A stretch of 62,529 bases of DNA from Marinobacter antarcticus (lineage in GTDB: Bacteria > Pseudomonadota > Gammaproteobacteria > Pseudomonadales > Oleiphilaceae): assembly GCF_011049865.1 (NCBI RefSeq), contig NZ_DRGY01000055.1:1-62529 (forward strand). The letters are read 5' to 3'. Below are positions 18,667-28,446 of the stretch, in pieces. A program made the translations under genes and the position numbers. Position 1 is the stretch's first letter; each line of letters opens with the position of its first letter. The notes under the pieces are model-generated. The model did not search any database and was not told the origin of the DNA. It saw only the letters and a list, made by a program, of their open reading frames with translations.

Positions 18667-18739
18667 AATAGGGGAAGAGCGCGCCCTTCCCCTATTAAAC
18701 GGTGTCTTTTTGGCCTTTATGAATAAACGCCTGACACCG
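18667..18739 (-). promoter_or_regulatory. Probable pheST attenuator (terminator plus competing stem)
   Basis: In the rplT-pheS spacer the minus strand forms an 11-bp stem (18667-18677 with 18686-18696) closed by a GC-rich loop and followed by UUUUUG, a good intrinsic terminator. Just upstream in the RNA, GGTGTC-type arms at 18700-18706 and 18733-18739 can pair around a 26-base loop. This two-structure layout resembles the pheST attenuator of E. coli. I found no leader peptide with a clear run of Phe codons, so the sensing step is not shown. Confidence 0.55.
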
Positions 18740-18772
18740 GTTCGATTCGTAATCGATGAGAGAGCTAAGCGA

Positions 18773-19126
18773 TCACAAAGACGCTTTGGCTGTCTCAACA
18801 ACAGCGGCAAATGCCTGCTGTTCGTTCATGGCCAGATCTGCCAGAACCTTACGATCGATCTCAACGTTTGCCTTTTTCAGGCCAGCGATCAAACGGCTGT
18901 AAGACAGGCCGTTGATACGGGCGCCAGCGTTGATACGGGCAATCCACAGAGCGCGGAATGAACGTTTGCGGTTACGACGGTCGCGATACGCATATTGACC
19001 GGCTTTGATAACCGCTTGCTTGGCAACCCGGAACACACGGCTACGAGCACCGTAATAACCTTTGGCCTGCTTTAAAATCTTCTTGTGACGACGACGTGCA
19101 ACCACGCCACGCTTAACACGAGCCAT
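18773..19126 (-). CDS. rplT: Ribosomal protein bL20
   Basis: A basic 117-residue protein beginning [20 protein letters not shown] with the conserved GYYGARSR and [13 protein letters not shown] segments. It binds 23S rRNA early in large-subunit assembly and in many bacteria represses its own operon by binding the mRNA near rpmI. It is co-transcribed with infC and rpmI. Confidence 0.98.
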   Translation of the reverse strand: MARVKRGVVARRRHKKILKQAKGYYGARSRVFRVAKQAVIKAGQYAYRDRRNRKRSFRALWIARINAGARINGLSYSRLIAGLKKANVEIDRKVLADLAMNEQQAFAAVVETAKASL

Positions 19127-19174
19127 ACTATAATCCTTCTACCTTAAAACCGTTGAGTGTGCAGTGCGTGCTGA

Positions 19175-19363
19175 TTAAGCGAGCATGCGCTTTACGGATG
19201 CCACATCAGACTTGGCAACCAATGAAGTACCACGCAGCTGACGCTTACGCTTAGGGCTCTTCTTGGTCAGGATGTGACTGGTGAAGGCTGACTTGTGCTT
19301 GAAGCCGGTAGCCGTTTTCTTAAACCGCTTGGCCGCTCCACTTTTCGTTTTCATCTTAGGCAT
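19175..19363 (-). CDS. rpmI: Ribosomal protein bL35
   Basis: Basic 62-residue protein. The start is set at the ATG at 19363 ([20 protein letters not shown]) rather than the upstream in-frame codon at 19378, since L35 proteins begin MPKMKT. It carries the usual [16 protein letters not shown] core. It lies 48 bp before rplT and 92 bp after infC. Confidence 0.97.
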   Translation of the reverse strand: MPKMKTKSGAAKRFKKTATGFKHKSAFTSHILTKKSPKRKRQLRGTSLVAKSDVASVKRMLA

Positions 19364-19413
19364 TTTAAAACTCCGCATTCGTTTTTAATGACATCAATGT
19401 GAACCTGAACGAC

Positions 19414-19435
19414 AAAACCCCCGCTTGTGGCAGGG
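19414..19435 (-). terminator. GC-rich hairpin with short U-tract between infC and rpmI
   Basis: The minus strand forms a stem of CCCC and GC against GCgGGGG with a CACAA loop, followed by UUUU. It is too weak for full termination. In this operon position it could contribute to partial termination or to L20 autoregulation of rpmI-rplT, which uses the infC-rpmI region in enteric bacteria. Confidence 0.4.
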
Positions 19436-19455
19436 GATTCATCACTGAATCAAAT

Positions 19456-19995
19456 TCACTTCTTTTTGCGGGGGGCCACGATCATGGTCATTTGACGGCC
19501 TTCCATTTTCGGCCGCATTTCAACCTGAGCCAGCAATTCAATATCCGTTTCGATGCGTTCCATGAGCTTCATACCAATTTCCTGGTGTGCCATCTCACGG
19601 CCACGGAAGCGGATAGTAATTTTGCCGCGGTCCCCGCTTTCAAGGAAACGTACCAGGTTGCGTAGTTTTACCTGATAATCCCCTTCTTCAGTTCCTGGAC
19701 GGAACTTAAGCTCTTTGACTTGCGTCTGTCTCTGTTTTTTCTTGGCTACAGCCTTCGCTTTTTTCTCATCGAAGACTTTTTTGCCATAATCCATTATTTT
19801 ACAGACGATCGGATCGGAATCAGTCACCTGCACCAGATCCAGAGTCGCCTCTTCTGCCATCCTGAGCGCTTCTGTGATTGAAACCACACCCACTTGCTCG
19901 CCTTCGGCGTCAATCAGACGGACTTCAGTTGCGTCAATGTTATCGTTGATTGGCGCTTTTGGTGTACGTCCACCCCGATTCGTTCGCTGTTTAAT
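19456..19995 (-). CDS. infC: Translation initiation factor IF-3 (ATT start)
   Basis: IF-3 binds the 30S subunit, blocks premature 50S joining and proofreads start codons. The visible ATG at 19893 would remove the N-terminal domain. The frame instead extends to an ATT at 19993-19995 preceded by TTGGAG inside the thrS end, giving 179 residues beginning (M)[26 protein letters not shown] initiation is the known autoregulatory feature of infC: IF-3 discriminates against its own start. The ATT lies 2 bp after the thrS stop. The C-terminal domain ends in the basic VAPRKKK. Confidence 0.95.
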   Translation of the reverse strand: MKQRTNRGGRTPKAPINDNIDATEVRLIDAEGEQVGVVSITEALRMAEEATLDLVQVTDSDPIVCKIMDYGKKVFDEKKAKAVAKKKQRQTQVKELKFRPGTEEGDYQVKLRNLVRFLESGDRGKITIRFRGREMAHQEIGMKLMERIETDIELLAQVEMRPKMEGRQMTMIVAPRKKK

Positions 19996-19997
19996 AA

Positions 19998-21923
19998 TTA
20001 ATTCTCCAACTTGGTTCTGCCCTTACGCTCAACATCTTCCTGCAGAAGTTGCTCGAACGCTTCAAGCGATAGAGTTCCCAAATCTTCACCTTTGCGGGTT
20101 CTCACCGCAACGGTGTTGTTCTCGACTTCTTTATCGCCGACAACGACAAGAAAGGGAACTTTGTTAATAGTGTGCTCGCGGATTTTAAAGCCGATCTTCT
20201 CGTTTCTCAAGTCAGCATTAACCCTAAAGCCCAAAGAATCGAACTTTTTCGCCAAATCTCGACAATAATCACGCTGATTATCGGTAATATTGAGAATCGC
20301 GACCTGAGTTGGCGCTAGCCAAGTCGGGAACGCTCCCTCGTACTCCTCAATCAAAATACCAATAAACCTTTCAAACGAGCCGAGTACGGCACGGTGCAGC
20401 ATTACTGGAGTTTTACGTTCGGAGTTGTCCGCCACGTATTGCGCGCCGAGGCGTCCAGGCATAGAGAAATCTACCTGAATAGTGCCACATTGCCACACCC
20501 GACCGATACAGTCCTTGAGAGAAAACTCGATTTTCGGGCCATAAAAAGCACCTTCACCCGGTAATAGCTCCCATTTTACCCCTTCGCGGTTCAGCGCATC
20601 TTCCAGAGCAGCCTCGGATTTATCCCACACTTCATCAGAACCCACGCGTTTTTCAGGGCGAGTAGAGAGCTTGTACAGAATTTCGGTGAAGCCAAAGTCT
20701 TTGTACACTTCGTGCAGCAGGTCAATAAACTTGGACACTTCCTGCTGAATGGCGTGCTCTTCACAAAAAATGTGAGCGTCGTCCTGGGTAAACCCACGCA
20801 CTCGCATAAGCCCGTGAAGCGCACCGGACGCTTCGTTACGGTGGCAGGAACCGAATTCCGCCAAACGCAGGGGCAAATCCTTGTAGCTTTTTAGGCCCTG
20901 ATTGAACACCTGAATGTGGCACGGGCAGTTCATGGGCTTGATGGCGAAGTCGTGCTTTTCCGACTCGGTGGTAAACATCCCTTCTTTGAACTTGTCCCAA
21001 TGGCCCGACTTTTCCCACAGCGCCCGGGACACAATTTGCGGTGTTTTAATTTCCTGGTAGCCGTGACGACGGAGAATATCGCGCATGTATTGCTCGATTT
21101 CCTGATAAACAGCCCAACCCGCCGGATGCCAGAACACCATGCCCGGCGCTTCTTCTTGCATGTGAAACAGCCCCAGCTTTTTGCCCACTTTGCGGTGGTC
21201 ACGCTTTTCGGCTTCTTCAATGCGGTGCAAGTAGGCTTTCAGATCTTTCTTGTTGGCCCAGGCGGTGCCGTAAACGCGCTGTAACTGTTCGTTGCTGGTG
21301 TCGCCACGCCAATAGGCGCCGGCTACTTTAACGAGCTTGAAGGCTTTCATCTTGCCGGTACTGGGCACGTGTGGGCCGCGGCAAAGGTCAATAAAATCAC
21401 CCTGGCGATAGAACGACAAATCTTCTTCGCCGGGTATGTCTTCAATAATCCGGACTTTATACTCTTCGCCCATATCCGAGAACAGTTGCACCGCTTCGCT
21501 GCGGGACATCACAGAGCGAGAAACGGGCAGATCCTGCTTGGCGAGTTCGGCCATACGCTTTTCAATACGCGCCAGATCTTCATTGGTGAAGGGGCGATCG
21601 TATTTGAAATCGTAGTAAAAGCCGTCGTCTACGACCGGCCCGATCGTCACCTGCGCTTCCGGAAACAGTTCTTTGACCGCCATGGCGAGCAGGTGCGCGG
21701 TGGAGTGACGGATAACCTCAAGGCCATCGTCGTCGCGCTCTGTGATGATGGCCAACTCAGCGTCGTTTTCTATCAGGTGGCTGGTATCAACCAGGCTGCC
21801 ATCAATTTTACCCGCCAGTGCGGCCTTGGCCAGGCCGGCGCCAATGTCGGCGGCCACATCGTGTACGGTGACGGGTTGTGCAAAACTGCGATGGCTGCCA
21901 TCAGGCAGGGTAACTACGGGCAT
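19998..21923 (-). CDS. thrS: Threonine-tRNA ligase
   Basis: Full-length 641-residue enzyme with TGS domain ([20 protein letters not shown]), N2 editing domain with [15 protein letters not shown] and the C-terminal CRGPH segment, class II catalytic core with the zinc-binding [30 protein letters not shown] as motif 2 region, and a C-terminal anticodon-binding domain. It charges tRNA-Thr and hydrolyses Ser-tRNA-Thr. It is the first gene of the translation operon, starting from GGAG 8 nt upstream. Confidence 0.98.
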   Translation of the reverse strand: MPVVTLPDGSHRSFAQPVTVHDVAADIGAGLAKAALAGKIDGSLVDTSHLIENDAELAIITERDDDGLEVIRHSTAHLLAMAVKELFPEAQVTIGPVVDDGFYYDFKYDRPFTNEDLARIEKRMAELAKQDLPVSRSVMSRSEAVQLFSDMGEEYKVRIIEDIPGEEDLSFYRQGDFIDLCRGPHVPSTGKMKAFKLVKVAGAYWRGDTSNEQLQRVYGTAWANKKDLKAYLHRIEEAEKRDHRKVGKKLGLFHMQEEAPGMVFWHPAGWAVYQEIEQYMRDILRRHGYQEIKTPQIVSRALWEKSGHWDKFKEGMFTTESEKHDFAIKPMNCPCHIQVFNQGLKSYKDLPLRLAEFGSCHRNEASGALHGLMRVRGFTQDDAHIFCEEHAIQQEVSKFIDLLHEVYKDFGFTEILYKLSTRPEKRVGSDEVWDKSEAALEDALNREGVKWELLPGEGAFYGPKIEFSLKDCIGRVWQCGTIQVDFSMPGRLGAQYVADNSERKTPVMLHRAVLGSFERFIGILIEEYEGAFPTWLAPTQVAILNITDNQRDYCRDLAKKFDSLGFRVNADLRNEKIGFKIREHTINKVPFLVVVGDKEVENNTVAVRTRKGEDLGTLSLEAFEQLLQEDVERKGRTKLEN

Positions 21924-21942
21924 GGTGCGCTCCTGGCGTATG

Positions 21943-21960
21943 TCTAGAGAGTGCTCTAGA
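21943..21960 (-). promoter_or_regulatory. thrS leader stem-loop
   Basis: A perfect 7-bp inverted repeat, TCTAGAG and CTCTAGA around a 4-base loop, lies 20 nt upstream of the thrS start and just before its ribosome-binding site. In E. coli ThrRS represses its own mRNA by binding leader stem-loops that mimic tRNA-Thr. Whether this small stem plays such a role is conjecture. Confidence 0.35.
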
Positions 21961-22055
21961 GAAGACTCAGCGGTGATCTATACCAAAGACCACTTGGGTG
22001 AATGGCCGCCACGATACAAACCGCGGTGCCAAGAATGGCGCGAAGTTTAACAGAA

Positions 22056-22085
22056 AAAAACCCGGCAGGTTAATGCCAGGTTTTC
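22056..22085 (-). terminator. Rho-independent terminator of the TRAP permease gene
   Basis: Read on the minus strand, AAAACCTGGCA, a TTAACC loop and TGCCGGGTTTTTTT form a stem with one mismatch followed by seven T residues, 30 bp downstream of the permease stop codon. Confidence 0.8.
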
Positions 22086-22114
22086 TCAACCGCGTTCGTG
22101 GTGCCCTTGCCACG

Positions 22115-24760
22115 CTAGGGCAAGGGTACAAAGGCCGGTCGCTCCCCCTCTCCCGCTCTTCGCCGCAACTGTGCGAAGGCCAGCAACCCCAACAGTAGCA
22201 GTGCGGGAATGAACAATAACTCTTTGGGTGGCCTTGGATTCTTCACCTGCACTTTGTCGATGGTCCAGCCGAACCCGAGCCCGGCCTTTTCCGCATCGCT
22301 GCCAAAGTTGACGAACTCGACGTTCATCACTTTGCCCGCCTGCGACACTTCCAGACCGGCGACTGCCAGCCGTTGCTCTGGCGTGTCAGCCGCCGGCAAC
22401 GGTAACCGCAGGTACTTGGACACGTCGTCACCCAACAGCGACAGGCCAGACGCCTCAAGAACAATGGGCTGGCCTGGCGCTACTTCGTTCACGTGTTGCA
22501 ACAGTTCCACGCCGGGACGATCGTTGGTGGGGGGGTAGATTTCATCCCACCAGAAGCCGGGGCGGAACAGGGTAAACGTAATCAGAAGCAGGCCAATGGT
22601 TTCCCACCAGCGAGTTTTGGTGAGCCAGAATCCCTGGGTGGCCGCGGAGAACACCAGCATGGCGGTTACCGCGCTGAATACCGTCACCAACAAGTCGAAC
22701 CAACCGGTCAACCCGATCAGCAACAACTGAGTGTTGAAAATAAACATGAACGGCAAAATGGCGGTTCGAATATCGTAGGCAAAGCCCTGAATGCCCGTTC
22801 GTATCGGATCGGCCCCCGAAATCGCCGCCGCTGCATAGGCCGCCAGCCCCACCGGTGGTGTGTCGTCCGCCAGAATGCCAAAGTAGAACACAAACAGATG
22901 CACCGCGATTAATGGCACCAACAAGCCGTTTTCCGCGCCCAGGGTAACGATTACCGGTGCCATCAGGGTAGACACCACAATGTAATTGGCGGTGGTGGGC
23001 AGCCCCATACCCAGAATCAGACTGATAACGGCCGTAAAGCTCAACATCAGCAGCAGGTTGCCACCGGAGACAAACTCTACGAACTGCGTCATCACCAGGC
23101 CAATGCCGGTAAGGGTAACCGTACCCACTACGATGCCTGCGGTGGCGGTGGCCACACCAATACCCACCATGTTGCGGGCGCCGGTGACCAGCGAGTGAAC
23201 GAGATCTGCACCGCCCTGCTTCAAGCCGACCAGGTAATCACCACGGTTCTGGAAAAAGACTTTCAGCGGGCGCTGGGTCAGAATGATAAACACCATGAAC
23301 ACCGTGGCCCAGAATGCCGACAACTGAGGCGAAAACCGCTCCACCGTCAGGCACCAAACCAGAACCACGACCGGCAACAAAAAATAAAGACCGGTTTTTA
23401 CAGTGTCTCCCACCGGTGGCAACTCATCCATGATGGTGTCCGGACCGTCTTCTTCCAGGTCCGGAAATCGCGACGCATAGCCTACAAGCGCCACGTAAAT
23501 GACAATCAAAAGCGGCGTAAGTACCCACATAGCCGCACTGCCGAACACGTCCTTCATCCAGCCCACGCCGTAATAAACGGCCAGAGTAAGCACGCTCAGC
23601 CCCAACAGCAAAACAACCCAGGTGAGCATGCGCTGGGCCAGGGTTGGCTTGTTCCGTCGCTCAACGCCCTTCATATTCATCTTGCACGCTTCCAGGTGCA
23701 CGATGTAGATGAGCGCCACGTAGGAAATCAGCGCCGGCAGAATGGCGTGCTTGATCACTTCCAGGTACGAAATACCCACGTATTCGACCATAAGAAACGC
23801 CGCAGCGCCCATGATGGGCGGCGTTAGCTGGCCGTTGGTCGAGGCCGCCACCTCTACTGCACCGGCTTTGACGGCCGGAAAACCTATGCGTTTCATCAGG
23901 GGGATGGTGAAAGTGCCCGTGGTGACAACGTTGGCGATGGAAGAGCCGGAAATAATGCCACTCAACCCGCTCGCTACCACCGCCGCTTTGGCCGGACCGC
24001 CTCGCATGTGGCCGAGCATGGCGTACGCCACCTTGATAAAGTAATTACCGGCGCCGGCGCGCTCAAGCAGCGCGCCGAACAACACAAACAGAAATACAAA
24101 ACTGGTTGAAACACCCAGCGCAACGCCGAAAACGCCCTCGGTGCCCAGCCACTGGTGCGATGCCAATTTGTGAAAACTGGCGCCTTTGTGCGCGATGACA
24201 TCTGGCATGTAGGGCCCAGCCAGAGAGTAAACAATGAATACGCCCGCAACAATCGTGAGCGGCAGGCCCAGAGCGCGTCGGGTTGCCTCAAGCAACAGCG
24301 CCAGCCCAGCCATCGCAACAATAAGATCCTGCAGGTTAGGAGCGCCTGGGCGAGTGGCTAATTGATCGTAAAAAAAGTAGAGATACGACGCGGTAAACGC
24401 CGCTGCAAGCGCCAGAATCCAATCATAAACCGGCACGTTATTCGTGTGCCTGCCACGAATTACGGGAAACGCTGCGAACGCCAGAAACGAGGCGAATGCG
24501 AGATGGATTGAGCGCGACTCCGTCGAGTTAAGCACACCAAATTCAAAAATATACGGAAGGGGCGAGGCGATCCAAATCTGGAAAAGTGACCAGAGCAGAG
24601 GAACAACAAAAAGTATGATCGCAGTAGACCCGGTTGCAGCTCTTCCACCGGATTCGGTTTGAAGGAACTCCGCAACTTTCTGTTTATTGACACCCTCTTT
24701 TTTGTCAAGCCCCCCTTTTTTATCAATACATTCCCCAGCTCTCGGGTCGCTATTGGTCAT
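22115..24760 (-). CDS. TRAP transporter permease, fused small and large subunits
   Basis: An 881-residue integral membrane protein combining the four-helix small (DctQ-like) and twelve-helix large (DctM-like) TRAP subunits in one chain, as usual for TAXI systems. Recognisable DctM segments are SGLSGIISGSSIANVVTTGT, TNGQLTPPIMGAAAFLMVEY and GMGLPTTANYIV. About 120 residues near the C-terminus form a soluble domain, then a final hydrophobic span. It drives sodium- or proton-coupled uptake of a substrate delivered by the periplasmic TAXI protein encoded immediately upstream. The ligand is not deducible; glutamate and other organic acids are known for related systems. Confidence 0.92.
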   Translation of the reverse strand: MTNSDPRAGECIDKKGGLDKKEGVNKQKVAEFLQTESGGRAATGSTAIILFVVPLLWSLFQIWIASPLPYIFEFGVLNSTESRSIHLAFASFLAFAAFPVIRGRHTNNVPVYDWILALAAAFTASYLYFFYDQLATRPGAPNLQDLIVAMAGLALLLEATRRALGLPLTIVAGVFIVYSLAGPYMPDVIAHKGASFHKLASHQWLGTEGVFGVALGVSTSFVFLFVLFGALLERAGAGNYFIKVAYAMLGHMRGGPAKAAVVASGLSGIISGSSIANVVTTGTFTIPLMKRIGFPAVKAGAVEVAASTNGQLTPPIMGAAAFLMVEYVGISYLEVIKHAILPALISYVALIYIVHLEACKMNMKGVERRNKPTLAQRMLTWVVLLLGLSVLTLAVYYGVGWMKDVFGSAAMWVLTPLLIVIYVALVGYASRFPDLEEDGPDTIMDELPPVGDTVKTGLYFLLPVVVLVWCLTVERFSPQLSAFWATVFMVFIILTQRPLKVFFQNRGDYLVGLKQGGADLVHSLVTGARNMVGIGVATATAGIVVGTVTLTGIGLVMTQFVEFVSGGNLLLMLSFTAVISLILGMGLPTTANYIVVSTLMAPVIVTLGAENGLLVPLIAVHLFVFYFGILADDTPPVGLAAYAAAAISGADPIRTGIQGFAYDIRTAILPFMFIFNTQLLLIGLTGWFDLLVTVFSAVTAMLVFSAATQGFWLTKTRWWETIGLLLITFTLFRPGFWWDEIYPPTNDRPGVELLQHVNEVAPGQPIVLEASGLSLLGDDVSKYLRLPLPAADTPEQRLAVAGLEVSQAGKVMNVEFVNFGSDAEKAGLGFGWTIDKVQVKNPRPPKELLFIPALLLLGLLAFAQLRRRAGEGERPAFVPLP

Positions 24761-24795
24761 AGCAGAGTCCTGTCAAAAAAACGGTGGGATAAATG

Positions 24796-24827
24796 AAAGC
24801 TGCGGGCAAGAGCTTGCCCGCAGCTTT
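24796..24827. terminator. Intercistronic stem-loop between TAXI and TRAP permease genes
   Basis: A 15-bp perfect inverted repeat (24796-24810 and 24813-24827) separates the binding-protein gene from the permease gene. The T-run is strong on the plus strand but only TTTCATTT in the direction of these genes. It therefore probably causes partial termination or protects the upstream mRNA, giving more binding protein than permease. Confidence 0.7.
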
Positions 24828-24848
24828 TTTTCAACGCGAGGAACCGAA

Positions 24849-25832
24849 TTAATTGATCAGGCCAACTTCCTTATAGTACTTGGCTGCGCCAGGGTGCAGT
24901 GGCGCACTCAGAGCATCAGATACCATCTCGTCCTTCTTTAGGTTAGCGAATGCAGGGTGCAGACGCTTGAAGCTGTCAAAGTTCTCAAACACGGCCTTGA
25001 CCACTTCGTAAACGACCTCGTTGGGCACATCGGTAGACGATACAAACGTCGCTGCCACACCGAACGTGGTTACGTCGTCATCCGAACCACGGTACATACC
25101 ACCGGGGATAATCGCTTTGCGGTAGTATGGGTTGTCATTAATCAGCTTTTTAGCCGCTTTGTTGTCTACGTTAACCAGAACGCTGTCACACGAGGTGGTT
25201 GCTTCTTTGATAGCACCGGACGGGTGGCCCACTGTGTAGAAGAAGGCATCAATGTTGCCATCACACAACGCTTGCGATTGCTCAGCGGCCTTTAGCTCGG
25301 CCGCCAGAGAGAACTTGTCCATGGTCCAGCCCATTTCATCCATGAGCACTTCGGCTGTGGCGCGCTGGCCAGAACCCGGGTTACCGACAGAAACCCGCTT
25401 GCCGGCAAGATCTTCAAAGTTCTTGATACCTGAGCCTTTGCTGGCTACAACAGTAAACGGCTCGGGGTGCAGGGAGAATACAGACCGCAGCTTTTCGTTG
25501 GGGCCGTCGTCTTTGAACTGACTGGTGCCGTTGTAGGCGTGATATTGCCAGTCAGATTGGGCGACCGCGAGATCAAGCTCACCCTGACGGATTGCGTTCA
25601 GGTTATATACAGAGCCGCCGGTGCTCTCTACCGAGCAACGGATACCATGTTCTTTACGGTCCATGTTGACCAAGCGGCAAATGGCACCGCCAGCCGGATA
25701 ATAAACACCTGTAACACCACCGGTTCCAATCGTTACAAAGCGTTGTTCCTGTGCGGAAACGGCAGTGGACGCAGCTCCCAAACTGACAACCGCCGCCATG
25801 GCGAATGCGGAAGCTTTAAGTTTCAGTGTCAT
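24849..25832 (-). CDS. TAXI-family TRAP transporter solute-binding protein
   Basis: Periplasmic binding protein of 327 residues with a Sec signal peptide (cleavage near VSAQEQ). TAXI features: [20 protein letters not shown] at the N-terminus, [15 protein letters not shown] and [13 protein letters not shown], and the hinge [20 protein letters not shown]. It captures the substrate for the fused permease downstream. The 180-bp region ahead of it (25833-26016) contains its promoter and the terminator of the next unit. Confidence 0.93.
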   Translation of the reverse strand: MTLKLKASAFAMAAVVSLGAASTAVSAQEQRFVTIGTGGVTGVYYPAGGAICRLVNMDRKEHGIRCSVESTGGSVYNLNAIRQGELDLAVAQSDWQYHAYNGTSQFKDDGPNEKLRSVFSLHPEPFTVVASKGSGIKNFEDLAGKRVSVGNPGSGQRATAEVLMDEMGWTMDKFSLAAELKAAEQSQALCDGNIDAFFYTVGHPSGAIKEATTSCDSVLVNVDNKAAKKLINDNPYYRKAIIPGGMYRGSDDDVTTFGVAATFVSSTDVPNEVVYEVVKAVFENFDSFKRLHPAFANLKKDEMVSDALSAPLHPGAAKYYKEVGLIN

Positions 25833-25974
25833 GTGAATTATTCCTTATCGTCATCGTTATCATCAACTGCCCGCCTGAGCCTGGGTGGCAAACATCGCAC
25901 TCACGTTAGAACATAGACTATATGTCAAGAGAAATAAAGCACGAATTAGATAGCTAACCGATTGAATATGCAAC

Positions 25975-25999
25975 AAAAAACCCGCTATGCGGGCTTTTT
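25975..25999 (-). terminator. Rho-independent terminator of the MMPL operon
   Basis: On the minus strand AAAAAGCCCGC, a three-base loop and GCGGGTTTTTTG form a compact GC stem followed by six T residues, 17 bp after the stop codon of the MMPL-type exporter gene. Confidence 0.88.
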
Positions 26000-26016
26000 G
26001 CAACTGACTGAAACTC

Positions 26017-28401
26017 CTATTTTACAGCGCGCGCTTTGGCAATCATCTGATCCGGTCGCAACAGGAACCGTGCCAGTGCCGGCAAGAGCCAGATTGCGCC
26101 AATCATATTCCAGAGGAACATGAAGAACAGCAGAAAGCCCATGTCCGCCTGGAACTTGATTGGCGAGAATATCCAGGTCACCACACCGAGCCCAAGCGTT
26201 ACTCCGGTAAACATAACAGCCTTACCGGTTGAGCGCAGAGTCTCGAAATAGGCTTCCTGCAGCGGCTTGCCTTCCAGCAGGTATTTTTCAAGCTTGCTGT
26301 AAATATAGATGCCGTAATCCACACCAATACCCACACCAAGCGCAATGACCGGAAGAGTTGCTACTTTGATACCAATGTCCGATACCGCCATGATCGCTTC
26401 GCCGAGAACCGAGGTCAGGCCCAGCGGAATCACGATACACAGCACAGCTCTTATGGACCGGAAGGTAGCAAAGCACAGCAAACTTACCACACTGTATACC
26501 AGGATAAGCATCATATCCTTGGCATTCGCGATGACCTCATTGGTAGCCGCTTCAACACCCGCATTACCCGCCCCCAGTAAGAAGGTGTGATTTTCATCGC
26601 TGTTGGCCTTGGCAAACACTTCAACTGCGCTCACCACCGTTTTCAGCGTTTCTGCTTTGTGGTCTTCCAGGAACACCAGAACAGGCGTCAGACTGCAGTT
26701 GGTGTTTATCAACCCGGATGGCGCCTCACGGATAGATGCGTTGATGATGGTCTGGTTGCGGGAAATCTCATACCACTTCCAGTTCCCCTCGTTCAGAGCC
26801 TTGGTGACAATTTTGGAAACGTCGGCAAGCGAAGCCGACGACTGAACGCCCGGCGTGTTCTGTAGCTCCCACTGCAGGGAATCCATTGCCCGCAAAACAC
26901 TGTACTGGGTACATTGCTCTATCGGAGTTTTCACCATGACAACCAACACATCCGCACTGGTGGAATAGTTGTTGATGATGTAAGCGTTATCGACGTTATA
27001 CCGGGAGTCGGCACGCAGTTCTGGCGCACCTTGATCAAGATCTCCTACCTCCAGGCCCTGCTTGTAGTAAACACCAAGCCCCAGACCAATCGCGGCAATG
27101 AGCAACGAAATCGGTGCAACCCCGGGATGGGCGAAGTACGACATCAAGCGCCATTTGCGATCTTCTTTCTCGCCATGATTCTGTACGTGACGAATACCAC
27201 CTTTGGAAATACCAAGGTAGGACATGATCAGTACGTGCAGCACCAGATTGGTGAGGATAACGAACGCCACGCCCAGACCAGCCGCTACGGCCAGATCACG
27301 AATAACATCGATCTCGATGAAGAACAGCGTGAGAAAACCAAAAGCGTCGGAAACCAGCGCCAACATGCCCGGAATATAGAGCGCGCGAAACGCAAGCCGA
27401 GCCGCGGTCTCGGCGTCAAAGCCTTTGCCCGCTTCAACCGCCATGGCGTTTACGATCTGAACGCCGTGGCTGATACCAATAGCGAACACCAGGAACGGCA
27501 CCAATACCGAGTATGGGTCCAGGCCATAGCCCAACAGTCTCAATGCGCCCAACTGCAGGAAGACCGCAACAATAGAGGTAAACACAGGCACCAGCGTGCC
27601 GGTAATGCATCGGGAGTACCAAAACAGCAACAGGGTTGTCAGCAGAATCGTGATACCCGCAAACCAGGCAATCGAGCCAATGCCCTCGATCAGGTCACCG
27701 ACTTTCTTGGCAAAGCCGACAATGTGAATGTCGATATTCGGGTTTTGCGCTTTGTACTTGTCCCGGATTTTTTCCTCAAGTTGCCGCGAAAACGTTGCGT
27801 AGTCCAACGGCTTGCCGGTTTCCGGATTCTTTTCATACAGAGGGGCATACACAATCGTGGACTTGAAGTTGTCAGAAACCAGCCGACCCACTTCGTTGGA
27901 GCGCAAAATGTTCTGGCGCAGCTTCTCCAGACTGGCGGGCGAGCCATCATAATTATCCGGAATGACGGTGCCACCCTGAAAGCCCTGTTCGGTCACTTCC
28001 ACCCAACGAACGTTTGACGTCCAAAGGGTTTTCAGGCCAGAACGATCAACACCATCAAGATAAAAAACCTCATCGGTGATCTGCTTCAGAGTCTCCATGT
28101 ACTCTGGCGAGAAAATATCGCCGTCTTTAACCTCTACCGCAATGCGAACAAAGTTTCCAAGATTTTCCAGATCGCTCCGATGCTCAAGCATATTGATAAC
28201 ATAAGGATGCTCAAGCGGAATCATGCGTTCAAAACTGGCATCCGGCTGGATTTTTATAGCGTTGTAACCCAGAAAGGCAGTCAAAAGGAGGAATCCGATC
28301 AGGATAACGGCCCGATTGTTGAAAATCAGGCGCTCCAGAAATGGCTCTGCCTTGGGCGTTGTCAAGTAGTGCTCACCCTTGTCATGGTTCGGGTTGGACA
28401 T
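26017..28401 (-). CDS. MMPL/RND-superfamily exporter
   Basis: A 794-residue inner-membrane protein with the RND duplication: TM1, a large periplasmic loop (about residues 55-240), TM2-TM6, a second TM and loop (about 445-620), and TM8-TM12. It is shorter than HAE1 drug pumps and fits the MMPL/HAE3 group, which move lipids or hydrophobic compounds using the proton gradient. It is the third gene of an operon with DUF1329 and YCF48-like exported proteins, a set seen in marine and pseudomonad genomes and thought to handle hydrophobic substrates at the outer membrane. No membrane-fusion protein is encoded here. Confidence 0.85.
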   Translation of the reverse strand: MSNPNHDKGEHYLTTPKAEPFLERLIFNNRAVILIGFLLLTAFLGYNAIKIQPDASFERMIPLEHPYVINMLEHRSDLENLGNFVRIAVEVKDGDIFSPEYMETLKQITDEVFYLDGVDRSGLKTLWTSNVRWVEVTEQGFQGGTVIPDNYDGSPASLEKLRQNILRSNEVGRLVSDNFKSTIVYAPLYEKNPETGKPLDYATFSRQLEEKIRDKYKAQNPNIDIHIVGFAKKVGDLIEGIGSIAWFAGITILLTTLLLFWYSRCITGTLVPVFTSIVAVFLQLGALRLLGYGLDPYSVLVPFLVFAIGISHGVQIVNAMAVEAGKGFDAETAARLAFRALYIPGMLALVSDAFGFLTLFFIEIDVIRDLAVAAGLGVAFVILTNLVLHVLIMSYLGISKGGIRHVQNHGEKEDRKWRLMSYFAHPGVAPISLLIAAIGLGLGVYYKQGLEVGDLDQGAPELRADSRYNVDNAYIINNYSTSADVLVVMVKTPIEQCTQYSVLRAMDSLQWELQNTPGVQSSASLADVSKIVTKALNEGNWKWYEISRNQTIINASIREAPSGLINTNCSLTPVLVFLEDHKAETLKTVVSAVEVFAKANSDENHTFLLGAGNAGVEAATNEVIANAKDMMLILVYSVVSLLCFATFRSIRAVLCIVIPLGLTSVLGEAIMAVSDIGIKVATLPVIALGVGIGVDYGIYIYSKLEKYLLEGKPLQEAYFETLRSTGKAVMFTGVTLGLGVVTWIFSPIKFQADMGFLLFFMFLWNMIGAIWLLPALARFLLRPDQMIAKARAVK

Positions 28402-28446
28402 TCAAAAGCCCCTCTATTATTTTTCAGTTGTTGCCACATCAGGGCG

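Noticed and set aside
26914..28017. A 367-codon plus-strand frame
   Set aside because: Antisense to the MMPL exporter, with Gln/Arg/Asn-rich shadow composition and no domain signature.
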